Positions 45,509 through 57,005 of a DNA stretch of 64,000 nt are shown here, in pieces. This DNA is from Tremella fuciformis. Lineage: Eukaryota > Basidiomycota > Tremellomycetes > Tremellales > Tremellaceae. A program made the translations under genes and the position numbers. A model generated the notes under the pieces. The model made no database searches and was not told the origin of the DNA. It saw nothing but the letters and a program-made list of their open reading frames with translations. Each line of letters begins with the position of its first letter. The stretch's first letter is position 1. The stretch is from contig CP136496.1 of NCBI GenBank assembly GCA_032768795.1, forward strand, positions 682,001-746,000, given 5' to 3'.

Positions 45509-46874
45509 CTAGTAAAAGGCCACGGTGTGCAGCAGGGTGTGAGGGTGCTTTTCCGAGTGCAGCTGTAGGATCTCGTCAATCTCCTCATCCAAATCATCGG
45601 CCGCTTCGATCTGCAATTGTCAGCGGACTGCCTCGGCCTACGGAGCGCACACGGGGTGTACTTACCGATCTGGCCAACTCGAGAATGCTCTGGCCGGCAA
45701 TCAATGCTTCTTCTGGGTTATCCTTGATCTCGAAGTTGATTACGTGAATAGGGCGGTTGAACTCTCCTCCGCGCGCCAGGAGATCTGCGATCAGTCAGGC
45801 AAAAGTAATGAGCAACGAAGGGCAGCTCACCATCGCACACAGCGTCAAAGCAGCGCTCCTCACATGTGATGACCACGTCTGCCAGTACGACCTTTTGCTC
45901 CTGCCATTTCTCAGGCGCTATCTTGACTTTGCGATTCCGGTCCAGCATGGGCAGGAGGCCATTGCGCGTATATCTGAGGTTAGACTGATAATCTACGTGT
46001 GTCGTGCGCGGCGACTCACAGAGCCTGATCCTTGCTCGCAAGGTCGCGATAGATAGTATCGTATGGCGTGCCGAATCGATACACGTTCGGTTTGTCTATT
46101 GCTGGTCCGGGCAGCCGCACGGCTGAGCCTGTGCCCGCTGATATGACGCGAAAGGCGGCTTTGCTACCAATCAGCTGGGACATCGATGCAATCGTCTAGC
46201 TGACCTAAGAACCATATGTGCCTCCATAGAACGATTCTTACAGTCAGTCTAGCTATGTGAGAGAAGAATGTCACGCTCACATTGTTGCTGGCGCATACGA
46301 CGCAGAACAACGGCCTGTTCTTCCCCTTCAACACCTCAGCGCCGGTCGGTGCTCCCACTGTATCTGCTACCGCTCCATTAGGCTTCACGTCCATAGGGCC
46401 TGGTCCAGCAACCGGCACGACAGTCCCAGCTGGTGGTCTGGGCGGATACATGGCAGCAGGCGGTGGAGTCGGAACCGCTGGCGGGGGCGTAGGAGTGGCA
46501 AAGTCATTCTGTGGCCGTCTTCTGGGATCAAACCCTCCCGATGACCCGCTTTGGCGCGGATCTGCTCCCCTTGGCGGTCCCGGCTGACCTGCAGGAGGAA
46601 ACGGCGGCGATCCATTCGACTGAACCGGCGCCGGGGGTCGTTGACGCGGATCAGAGCTGCCGGTCGCAGGATATGACCCAGGTTGAGGTTGTGAGGGCGG
46701 GTAGTGCTGCTGCTGTGATGATTGTGCAGGATATGGCGGGTAGGCTGCGCCTGACGGAGGGTATGATTGTTGGTACCCTTGGGGCGGACCTTGCTGTCGA
46801 GGAGGGTAGTTTTGGGGTGGAGGAGGCCCACCGTTCTGACTCGGTGGGCGAAAGCTGCGTCTGCGGGGATCCAT
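45509..46874 (-). CDS. SSU72: SSU72 RNA polymerase II CTD phosphatase with Pro/Gln-rich N-terminal extension
   Basis: Six exons: 46281-46874, 46205-46236, 46020-46163, 45831-45973, 45666-45784, 45509-45610; 377 aa, frame closes. The C-terminal about 190 residues are SSU72: VVCASNNNRSMEAH with catalytic Cys194 and Arg200 (C-x5-R), [53 protein letters not shown] and the conserved C-terminus [12 protein letters not shown]. It dephosphorylates Ser5 of the RNA polymerase II tail during 3'-end processing and termination. About 185 residues of Pro, Gln, Gly and Tyr precede the catalytic domain; yeast SSU72 starts close to the active site. Divergent from NUP120. Confidence 0.93.
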
Positions 46875-47140
46875 CGCGTCGAATATGGGACGAGCGTGTG
46901 CTGGGACGTCTGCTACCTGGACATGAATGCTAGATGGCTGAGGTGTGATGTCAAAATCAATGACGGCTTCGGCTGGAGCGTTGACGAGTGAAATTCCGTC
47001 ACGTCGGCGTTCATTCTTCTCTCCTCATCAATCTTCTTTCGTTTCGGCTCCGTTGTTTTCTTTCGAGGAGCTCGTTTGTAGAGGCTGTACCGGGGTAGAC
47101 TGACGGATGGAAGCCTTGGACAGCCCAAAACTTGCCTGCC

Positions 47141-50100
47141 ATGTCGACCTCCTTCGTCCCCTACGGCTTTGTTCAAGCCCACCTTCCTCCTCCCCCTTCA
47201 CCACCGAACTCCATCCCAGAAGTTCGCGTGCCGACGGTCCGACCTTACCCAGCGACTTCTGAAGCATTCTCGACCCCTCTGCACCCCGAGCATGCTACAT
47301 CGGCCATCCGAGAACCGCTAACAGGAATCCTCGCAAGGGCGGTACACAACGGGTACGTGCTGGAGCTTCGCACACTCGACCTCTTTATCAACAAAGGCCG
47401 GCCAAAATCGGCCGAGGGGACTGAGATCCTGCGAATCTTCTTCCCGGACCCGCTGAAGCCTCTCGCTGAGGGGTGCATCATACCCAGACTAGAGGAAGGA
47501 AGGATATTCTTGCTGCTGGTTACCCAGGCAAATGTCATCTATCGTTTGATCCTCGGCACAGGGGACTTTCAACCGGGCTCCGGGGATCGCGTTGTGTTCA
47601 ATCTACTCGCCAAAGACGAGTGGTGCGAGGAGTGGTCGGTTCCAGACGAGACTACCACAGCGAGTGGAGGCGTCGGAGCCTGGACTGTGGTGGATGAGGA
47701 TGAGGTCGTCCTTGGCGGTAGGGACGGAGGCATCATCGTCTGTTCACGATCTCACCGTTGGGGCAGAGGTCAGTGTCTCTTTCGAGCATTGACAGAGTCT
47801 GATGGGCGCGTTAGACGAATCGTGGTCCGCCACTCACTATCGTGCCTCGTCTCGACTTCGGTTACCGTCCCTCTTCTCCCGGTCCTCCTCAGAAGACGAA
47901 GTCGTCTCCTTCGCCCGATTTGACGAAGAATCTCAGTCGAGACTCTATGCTTTGTCAAGAGATAGTAGACTGCGATTATGGAATACAGAAACCGGTCATC
48001 TGGACAAGGCCATCGACCTCCGTTCGACAATCAGTGCGTCCCGGGATCTGGTTCTTCGAGATTCCCAAACACCGACGCCGACTTCAGCAGGCATACCCTA
48101 CGATACTTCCTCCCACGCCCAGTATGTGCAGGTCGTCCGACATCCGGTACAAGCCTCGAAATATACTCATTTGGTCATCGCTTTCGTGGCGTCACCTACG
48201 GCCTCTCCAGGCACATTCATCGTCTACCGGGTCAGCGCATCGGGAGAGCTGTCTCTAGCCGGAGACAGGACTTGTTCTACCCGCTTCGCCAATGCCGCGT
48301 TGCGAGGCTTCCAAATATTGTCACCTAACGATGAGGGATTGGCGGGCTGGCGTCTTTTCGCCGCATGGGACGTCGATGGCGGGTTGGTCGGGGAGGTCGT
48401 TCTGATGGACGACTTATTCCAATTCACCACATTCGAGGATCCGGGAACAGACTTCGCGCCGGTACAAGATTGGCAAATGGTACACTCTGGCTTGCAAAAA
48501 CACGCCCTCGACGCTACTTTCTTCGATAACAGCCTCTCACTGGAACCGCCAAATGCTCAAGAGCCCTTCGATAACGACGACATACCCTCCGCATTCCTCA
48601 ATCAGCTATTCTTCCCGGGCAGATTCTCGTCCTTGACGCTGCAGACAGCGCTTGACGATTACATTGGAACATTGGCAGGCAGAAATACTCTTCCGCAAAT
48701 CAGCGCTGCATACCCGACACTTTCCGCCAAATTTGCAGCTCTGGTCGGATGCGAGCTCGCGATAAGGTACAGCCCCCAGACTGGCGGACCGGAGGTCTCT
48801 GAATTCCGGCGGGACCTCAAGTTGCAGTGGCTGGGCGTTTGGGCTCGAGTAACCGATCTGGACCGTCAGGCTCGCTGGCCTGTCGTCACGTCCACAATCG
48901 ACGAACAGGTTTTGATCCTCTCGCGCGAATGTTTCTCAAGCGTTGTGGCTCAGGATACGGCGACCTTCGTTGGCCAGCTCGCAACTGCGCCGGATCCTGT
49001 CTCTGATGTGTTATCCGCACCGGACAGTGTCTTCGAACTCGCTCTCCCAGGATTGGTGGAACGCAAGACTCGCCAGAACGTACTCTCGATTCTGGCTTGC
49101 GGGCGGTCTATTTGCCGCGCCTTGGAGAATTCGGGGCCTGAAGCGAATTCCCCGGTCCTCGAGTCTTTGACAGACGACTTGGACGCAGTGCTTGCAGCTG
49201 GAATTCAAGAGCCCATCGAAAACATAGCAGGTCGACTCTTCGACGAGTATCTCGACGAAAACCTCTCGGAAGACGACAAAGCTTCTCTGCGGGACGAGTT
49301 TCCCGATCTGGCAACCACAATCGAAGGCTTATCCACTTGCCTAAATCTATTGTCGTCCAGTCCTGTAGCAAAACCAACCCCAGGGATTGATAATCTGTCA
49401 TTCTCGGGTGCTGGCAATGCTTTGATTGCCTCGGCATTACAACACAACATCACTGTTCGACATTACATGACCATCAATCTCCTGCTCGTCGCCCTGTTGT
49501 GCCTGTCTGAGCTTTCGAATCCAAACGAGGAAGACGATGAGACTGTAGCGTTCACCTCCCTGATCGGCAGGGTATTCTCAACTTATCAACGCTACCACAT
49601 CCTAAATTGGGTCAACGAGCAGACTGCGGAAGAGGCACGTAATGTTGCCTGGTCACGTCGCTCGAAGCAACGGAAGACACGGAACGATATGCTGTCGGAC
49701 GGTCTTGGGGGGTTGCGCATGCAGGAAGAAGCCGAGGCAGAACTCGAGACAGATGGCTTTGACACAACGTACTCCCTCTTACATGCGTTACTGGGCGACA
49801 TCCTGGTGATCCCGCCACGAGACGATACTTCAAAGGCGCTGGAATTGGCGACCTCGGGGTTTCTCAAGTTTTACTCCTCGCCGGATGACGATGATGATGT
49901 CAGCCTGGAGGCTAGCAGAAGTTCTGTTCGGCTGGCATACTCCATATTTGCGAGCTACATGCCTGCCCTTTCGTTGGAACTCTGCGAGAAGTACCCCAAC
50001 AATGCCCCCATAGCCTATGTCAAGGGCCACGCATTGCTTGGCGTCGATCGAATCGATGAGTCTGTCAGGTGCTTCGAGCAGGCTGCAGCATGGAGTCGAG

Positions 50101-51817
50101 GTCAGTCATCCTGCTCAATTTCATGGTTGACTACTCACCAAAGTTCAGACGAATCGATAGTGATGCTCTCGCCCGCCTATCTTGGACCGCAAGGACTCGC
50201 GACCTATTACGACGTCGTTTCCAAGACCTTCGACAATCAGGCTGTGAGTGGTCCGGTAGCTCATTTCGGGCAACTCTCGCTGCAATCCGGCAAATCCTCG
50301 TCTTCTTCCCCCAGGGAGATCTGGACGAGGGTGTTCTTCGCATACATCCATCTCAGATTGTTTGAGGACGCGTACTCGATTATGATGCGTGTGCCTTCAG
50401 AACTGTCGCTTCGGCGCGACTTCTTAAGCCAGCTTATATCCGCCATGTGCGAAGCCAACGAGGTGGGCAGGCTCACCGCTTTGGGCTTCGTCGGCATTCA
50501 GAAGGATGTCGAGGAGATGCTGGGGTACAAGGCGAGGAATTCCGATCCTCTCAAATTCCCCAACTACTACAAGGTCCTGTATACATGGCACATTTCCAGG
50601 GGTGACTACAGAAGCGGTGAGGGAACATTCGCTTTGAAATGAACAAGTACTGATCCACTAGCGGGGGAGATAATGTATCTGCAGGGCCGGCGCTTTGCCT
50701 CTGCCGGTTCAAGTTCTAAAGTCACCGTGTTCGATCTCCTCGCGATGCAAGGGCGAAGCTATCTTGCCGCCATCAACGCCCTCTCCCTTGTGGATGAACG
50801 CAGTGCCTGGATCTCTATTGCCCGACCGCCACATGAGATCAGACGTGTCAGTCCAATCAATTCTCGGCGCGGTGGAGTACTGATCCTCAGGCGTCGAAGA
50901 GGCGCAGAACAACATCGTCCGTTCCCAAGGAGGAGTTTCAGGATCGTCCGCCAGTCGATCTGTTGACCCTTGACGACATACGAGCAGAGTATACTCTTGT
51001 CCTGACTCGCTTGGAGCTGGCCCGGCATATCGATGACTTCTACCAACACGGCGCCACGGTCTCGCCCGAAGAGGTCGTCGGCCTCTTGGTGCAGAGAGGC
51101 ATGTACGACCTAGCCCAGAGCTCTGCTACAACACTCGAAGTGGACATGTCGGATTTGTTCCAAAGTTTGGCAAAGCGATGCGTGGAGTTTTCTCGTCAGC
51201 GGGACCCGGTTTTGTGAGTCTCGCATACGTTCTCTTGGTGTCACGAAGGATGACTGACATGCAGCACCCCGACGGCTGCTTTCCTTAAAACTTCGCCGGT
51301 CACTGCACGTCTGCGCGGTCCGCCGGCTGCTCTAGCTCTGCGGTATCTTCAAACCGCGTTAGCAAGGCACGATTCTGTGTCCACCAACTACAGATATCGC
51401 CGCGCGGTCGCAGAGACATTCTTCGAGCTGAACCTGGATAAGAATACTGGGTGGAGGGTGCCTCAGTTGCTCGTAGCGTGGGAGATGGAGCGGGATCCCG
51501 AGGGCTGGATCACATTGGCACTGAAGTGGGGTTGGGTCGAGGAGGGCCTCGAGTGGTCGGCAAGTCTGTTGAGAGAGGTGAGTCTCTCGCAAGCGAATTC
51601 TGATCTAGCCGTTGACTCAAAGGCAACTCCACCCGAGCTTCTTCCCAGGGGGAGAGCGGACACCACTCGACTGCCGTGGAACCTCTTTGATCGGATCCTT
51701 GTGGCCGCCGCTGAGGGGGACGAGAAAGACGATGCGAGCGTCCAGGCGAAGGCGAAGCAGCTCAAGTCGGAGCTTGATCGCCGGAAACAGGGGCTTGACA
51801 TGGGTACGATAAGGTAG
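47141..51817 (+). CDS. NUP120: Nucleoporin Nup120/Nup160
   Basis: Seven exons: 47141-47768, 47815-50100, 50149-50616, 50662-50846, 50891-51213, 51265-51577, 51623-51817; 1465 aa, frame closes. It is a scaffold nucleoporin of the Y (Nup107-160) complex: an N-terminal beta-propeller region (LYALSRDSRLRLWNTETGH) and a long alpha-helical part with the diagnostic KFPNYYKVLYTWHISRGDYRSAGEIMYLQGRR. The length agrees with the family. Introns 50101-50148, 50617-50661 and 51578-51622 are multiples of three without changing frame, so retention would not shift the frame; splicing there is inferred from consensus sites and family fit. Start at 47141 is the first ATG in frame. Confidence 0.92.
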
Positions 51818-51979
51818 TACGACAATGATGAGATCATCTGCGGACACGTGTCTTGCGCGTGCATGCGTCGTCGACCACCATCTCATGTCCGCTTCTCTGC
51901 TCACCCCAACCTTCTCTCGCGAGGAAAGAGTGATTCAGACCTAGTGACTCGTCTTGTGACAGCAGCGCCCTCCGACAAC

Positions 51980-53873
51980 ATGTCTCAAGAGACCGTCAGC
52001 CTCGGGCTGCTCGCCTTCACTTCGTTCTGCTTTCTCACTCCTGACCCTACACCGGTGATGGCCGTCACGGCTTTACCCCTGATCTTACACCTCGGCGACT
52101 CCCTGTCTCTCTCAAGGCTCCTCGCTGTGGCGTTTCCGATCCTGCTATGCAGCACGACGCTGAACTCATTGTCCACGACGCTGCCGCTTCTCAGTAGCAA
52201 GGTCCAGGTTCTCCTTCTCCAAGCGACCTTCTCAGCGGCCACCTCCCTGGTGATCGTCGCCACCGTCCTCGCCCATCGTTATCTCAAGCGACTCAACGCT
52301 GTGAGAGAGCCGGCAACATCCGCTTGGGCCTTCGGGGCTCTGTGGTCTACTGCCTGGGTCATATGGGAGCAGATCTCGCCTTTAGGCCGGCTGGTCAGTA
52401 TTATGTGGCTGACGAGAACGGATGTCAGCTGAAGACACATCAGGGCGTCCCATCTCCCCATCTGGCATTGGCAAGATACCTTTTGCCTGTCTTGCAGTAC
52501 CTTGGTCATCCAGGAGTAGACTTTATCGTCGGGGTATCGGCGTACACCACATACGAATCCGTTCGGCGGGCGTACTACCGGTTCGAGCCACTTCTCCCTG
52601 ACAGCTTCCGCCGACTGGGCGAATCGCCCACTCTCCTGATCGAGGCCGACGAACGCTCTCCCCTCATTTCAAGACCGACAGATGGCGGTATTGGTCACAA
52701 TGCCCGCAAAGACGGCATGTGGCCCCTTGTCGCGGTAGTCGTTGGATGCTATGGTCTCCTCGCTGCTCTACCGCAAGAACCCCTTCTGAGTCTCTCAGAC
52801 GGTCTCGAGCGGACAACCCCATTCCCCATCTCCTGCCTGCAGGCGACAGCTTCGACAGCGGGGCATACACAGCTGGATACTCTTATCCGTCTGTCCGAGA
52901 CCCTGGCGAGTCAATCGAAACTCATTGTATGGCCGGAAAACGCCCTCCTGGCTCCTTCCGATACAGACAGGGAACAAGCGATTGAGAGAGTCCACCTCGA
53001 TGTCGCCAAACGCTATGGAGTCTGGGTAGCGATGGGTGTCGACTCTTACGGCGGCAGTCGCAATGAAGAGTCAGCAAGGCGGAGGAACGAAGTGATACTC
53101 GTTGGCCCGGATCGAGTCGTTGGGGCGTACGAGAAACAACGCCTGGTGCCCCGTATGTCAAATACTTTGACTTTCTTGACTCGGCTGAGCGCAGTGGTGG
53201 AGAGCTATTCTATCGAGCATGGCGAGGCCGAAGTGCCGGCATGGACGATCGCCTTGCCCCCGTGCGTCAAAAATTCTAGACACTCGAGGCGTGAGAGGCT
53301 GATTACAGGCCCCCGCACATCCCCAAAATCAAATGGTCGCCTGCCTCCCCGCACGACCGCGAAATCGCACTCTTGCCTCTCATCTGCCTGGACTCGTTCC
53401 ACCCGACTCTCGTGCCGACGCCGCCCGAAAACGGGATTCTCATGATCCCAGCTCTATCTCCCGCTCTGCCTCTGTCGGCGCACCTCCTTTCAGCCGCCCA
53501 GGATCTGAGCGCCATGCACAGCATGCCGAGTATATTGTGCAGTGCGAGCTCGGAGCGACATCCCGGCGGCGGCATTTCGGCCGTTATCGACGCCGAGGGC
53601 AGAGTTGTGTATGTCCAAAGAGGCGGGGAGAGTTTTACGGTCAAGCTTCCTCTCGCGCACGGTTCACGGAGGCGGACGGGCTGGCAGGTTCTTGGCACCA
53701 AGGGTGTGTTGGGCCTTCAGTGGGGCGTATACGCCGCTGTGGTCCTTTTGCAGAAGGTCGATCCTGAGTGGATGACGGAGCAGTGGCGGCGAGTTCGCCA
53801 CCGTCTGCAGTCGTCATCCGTAGCTAGGCGGCTTGGCTGGTGGCAGGAAGCCCGCGGAGTCGACCTGTTGTGA
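51980..53873 (+). CDS. Lnt-like carbon-nitrogen hydrolase membrane protein
   Basis: Four exons: 51980-52393, 52444-53152, 53195-53261, 53309-53873; 584 aa. The N-terminal 130 residues carry several membrane segments, another lies near residue 232-250, and the lumenal part is a nitrilase-superfamily domain with the complete Glu-Lys-Cys triad: Glu303 in VWPENALL, Lys369 in YEKQRLVP and Cys423 in LICLDSFHP. A last hydrophobic stretch (about 531-547) follows. This is the layout of bacterial apolipoprotein N-acyltransferase (Lnt), which uses a phospholipid acyl donor through a Cys thioester. Fungal homologues exist but what they acylate is not established to my knowledge. Probably in the ER or secretory membranes. 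Confidence 0.85.
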
Positions 53874-53987
53874 GCAAGCGCCGCCACACAATCTCCCATG
53901 AATCACAAGAGAAGAAGGATTGTACAATCATTCATGTCTGTACTGTTCACTAAACTTCGCGATATGTAGTGTATATAACTTCAAGCA

Positions 53988-56900
53988 TCACATTCCGATG
54001 GCTCTGGGACTGCCTCCGACGCGCTTCAAAATATCCCGAGCTTCGACCAGAGTTCGATCGGACCCGCTGCTCCTTGCTCCTTCGCCAGACGAGCAGTCGG
54101 ACGCTACGCTCCCGCTGCCATCCATCGACGTGGGCCTCTGCAAAGGCGGTTTGAGCGAGCTGCGAAGGTCCGCGTGAGCAGATCTGACGGGACTCGAGAT
54201 CGAGCTAGACTTTGACTTGTGGAAGAACCGCGAGAATGTCGAAGACGTCGACCGAGTGACGGCTGGTGGGCCATCGGGGATCGTTGTCGCGTGATCGGCA
54301 AACATGACGCTTGACTGGCGAGAAGGCTTGGACCTCAATGTCTGATGCGAGATCGGCGTCGAGTTCTGTCGGGCAGGCGTCGGTCGGGCCATCGATAGCA
54401 AGGCTTGATGGGGAGCCATCGCGGGTGCTCGGTCAAGTTCCGGCGGCAGTGTCGCCTGTCTGCGGCCCATGCCAGGGCGCTGAGGCAACGGTCGGGAGTG
54501 CGCATGCGAGAAGGGAATGCCTGACACCCCGGGCCGTTCGTCGCTCACGGTCCTGTGGTGTTGCAGGATGGACGGACCATAGAATTGCGTCGCCCCTCGG
54601 CGCTCGTACAGCGGCGCGCCAGTGGTGTTTGTGTTCGCCGACGCAATCAGTTGGCCAAGTTCCTCTGCCCCGAGTGTCGGCACCGCCTTCCGCGACACGC
54701 TGCGTGGCGACGAGGCGGGGGAAGATGTGGGCAAGGCGGGACGAATGGCAGGGTGTTGTGGCACTTGAGGGGAAGTAGACACGGATTTCGGACTCGGCGG
54801 TTCCTCCACGGGAGGCAGGACGGGCTGTCGCAATGGTGAAGCCGGGTGTTCCTTGACAGCCTGTACCGGGCTATGTTCTTGACTCTGAGATCCGACGGGG
54901 GGCTTTGGCCTTGGTGAGATCGGGAAGGAGTCGAGGAACTGGGGAGGGGAGATCGGTCGACCACGATCCATGATGGATCGACTGCTACCGCTTCGAGCCA
55001 AAATAGGCATCTGGGGTGTCTTCTCATTTTCTGATTGGGAGGGCGACCACGGGAATTTCGACTTGGGTGTCGATGGAGACGAAGTGAGGGTTGACGTTGA
55101 GGGGGTGAGCGGGCCGGGGTTGGTCTTGCCGAAGAACGAATCCAGCGGGTTGTATCGTGGGGTGCTTAGCGGAGTGTTTGGCGCGGTTGCCGGGAAGGAA
55201 AACGAGGGCAAGACGATGGAGGCTGGAGCATTCGCCCGCATGAGCCTGGGAATGGTGGCTGCTGTGTTGTCTATGTTCGCCGCAAGAGTGGCCGAGACGG
55301 GGGCGTCGATCACAATCTGCGGCCCTAGGTATCCATACTCGCTCACGCTGACGACCGAGCTCTTGCGAGAAGCCAAAGAGGCTCGCCGATCCGCTGCTGA
55401 ACCCCGTCGCAGGGACGTAACTGACCCCTTCCTGGAGTCACGACGTGAACCAGCCAAGGCGGCGGCCTGCGAGCTGCGCCGAGACGCCTCAGCCGAGGCC
55501 CGACGTGAAGCTTGAGATTGCGAGATGGATCCTCGAAGGCTACCAGCTGCTGAAGTCCTTCGCGAATCGCCAAAATCCGAGACCACCGATTGGCGCCGAG
55601 TTGACTCTCTTAGCCTCGACTGACCCAGCGGGGTCGGTCGGGCAAGAGGGAAAGATCCGCTCACGAAAGCTTTTGGTTCAGGCAGTACTCGTTTGGGCTC
55701 CGCTCTCGATGCTGGGAAGGGCTGAGAGACCGAACGCCTCAGCATCGGTCGAGGCATACTCGCGCCGGGAGGTACGCCAGCCAATGCGCTTGTCTTTGGC
55801 GGGAACTGGTAGTCGGACACGGCCCGCCCGTACGCGGGCCGGGTCCTCATTGTTTGCCATAGCATTTGCCGTGGTGCGGGAGGTGCCGGCGGAGTGTACA
55901 TGGGTTGATGTGCGCTTTCCATCAATCGCTGGCGGCTCGGAATTGGCGAAGGCGACGGGGAGCGCGAGGGGGAGATGGCCGAGGATGCCGAAGAGCCAAT
56001 ATCATCCTCTGGTTCATGGGCAACCGAGTACAGCGGAAAGTTGGACAAGACCGTCGGCACGATGCCGCGGTTGACTTCTGGCGTGGGCTGGTAAGGCGCT
56101 GTATGAACTTCGGACAAGTCAGAATCGGTCGAGTAGGGCGACCATTGTGCCATCCTTGCGCGTGCGACCGCCGTGTGATCTCCCGCCTCGTACTCATCCT
56201 CCTCTTCGGAGCTCGGGCAAGTCACCTCGACAACTTCGCTGAATCTGCGACTGAGCTCGCTCATCGCCGCAACTTGAAGCAGGCGGGCGTCCTCTGCGGG
56301 GTCCATGACGGAGCCGTTGGAGAGCACGCTCGACCGTCTCCGGGCTGAAGTGAGGGACCGAGTACTGGATCGGCGGCGCTGACTGGCGAGGTCGAAGCCT
56401 AATAGACTGGGATTGCTATCTCTCCGGTGTCCATCCAGGGCGAACTTTGCCATGCCGAGCGAGTTTCGTCTGCTGGCATGACTGCCAATCGAGCCCGTGG
56501 CTGAGAAATTGCTGCCTTTGCGCGCCATAGCAAGGCTTGCTTGCGACCCCCTTGGTGACAACGAGATGATGCTGGCTTTGCGACCGGCACTTGCAGCAGA
56601 CTGTGAGCCGCGCTTGCTCGACGCTGGTGAAGGCGACCATCCCGGCTCGCCGCCTCTGTTCTCGGGCCAAGCACCCCATCCTGGGGAGCCAAACGAAGAA
56701 GCAGCCTCCTCATACTGCCCCTCGTCGTCCTCTGCGTCGACCTCGACCTCCCGTACGTCGAAAGCATCGTACTCAAAGTGGTTGTCGGGAAATGTTGGGG
56801 AGCCGGCAGAATACAACGAGTCGGGCGAGTCGGACGCTGAGGACTGCGAGTCCATAGGCGGGAGAGGGGGATGCGCAAAGGCGCTGATGAGGTGTTGAGC

Positions 56901-57005
56901 AGTGGCAGGAGAGAGCACTGGCGCTGAGCGCATGGTGCTGCTCATCAGGTGGCTGTCCCGAGAGACGATCAACTGCACGCACCGCTGGCTCGTAGAGGCC
57001 ATCAT
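53988..57005 (-). CDS. Large Ser-rich disordered protein, function unknown
   Basis: A single 1005-codon frame without introns. It is nearly all low-complexity Ser/Pro/Arg, with many RRxS-type phosphosites (RRRSSTRS, SRRNSLGM, SRRDSRKGS) and an acidic patch near the N-terminus (VEVDAEDDEGQYEE). No domain is recognised. The start could be the first Met or one of the in-frame Mets within the next 50 codons. Codon use and the length of the open frame support a real protein, since chance frames of 3 kb are not expected. Possibly a signalling or polarity scaffold, by composition alone. Confidence 0.7.
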   Translation of the reverse strand: MMASTSQRCVQLIVSRDSHLMSSTMRSAPVLSPATAQHLISAFAHPPLPPMDSQSSASDSPDSLYSAGSPTFPDNHFEYDAFDVREVEVDAEDDEGQYEEAASSFGSPGWGAWPENRGGEPGWSPSPASSKRGSQSAASAGRKASIISLSPRGSQASLAMARKGSNFSATGSIGSHASRRNSLGMAKFALDGHRRDSNPSLLGFDLASQRRRSSTRSLTSARRRSSVLSNGSVMDPAEDARLLQVAAMSELSRRFSEVVEVTCPSSEEEDEYEAGDHTAVARARMAQWSPYSTDSDLSEVHTAPYQPTPEVNRGIVPTVLSNFPLYSVAHEPEDDIGSSASSAISPSRSPSPSPIPSRQRLMESAHQPMYTPPAPPAPRQMLWQTMRTRPAYGRAVSDYQFPPKTSALAGVPPGASMPRPMLRRSVSQPFPASRAEPKRVLPEPKAFVSGSFPLARPTPLGQSRLRESTRRQSVVSDFGDSRRTSAAGSLRGSISQSQASRRASAEASRRSSQAAALAGSRRDSRKGSVTSLRRGSAADRRASLASRKSSVVSVSEYGYLGPQIVIDAPVSATLAANIDNTAATIPRLMRANAPASIVLPSFSFPATAPNTPLSTPRYNPLDSFFGKTNPGPLTPSTSTLTSSPSTPKSKFPWSPSQSENEKTPQMPILARSGSSRSIMDRGRPISPPQFLDSFPISPRPKPPVGSQSQEHSPVQAVKEHPASPLRQPVLPPVEEPPSPKSVSTSPQVPQHPAIRPALPTSSPASSPRSVSRKAVPTLGAEELGQLIASANTNTTGAPLYERRGATQFYGPSILQHHRTVSDERPGVSGIPFSHAHSRPLPQRPGMGRRQATLPPELDRAPAMAPHQALLSMARPTPARQNSTPISHQTLRSKPSRQSSVMFADHATTIPDGPPAVTRSTSSTFSRFFHKSKSSSISSPVRSAHADLRSSLKPPLQRPTSMDGSGSVASDCSSGEGARSSGSDRTLVEARDILKRVGGSPRAIGM

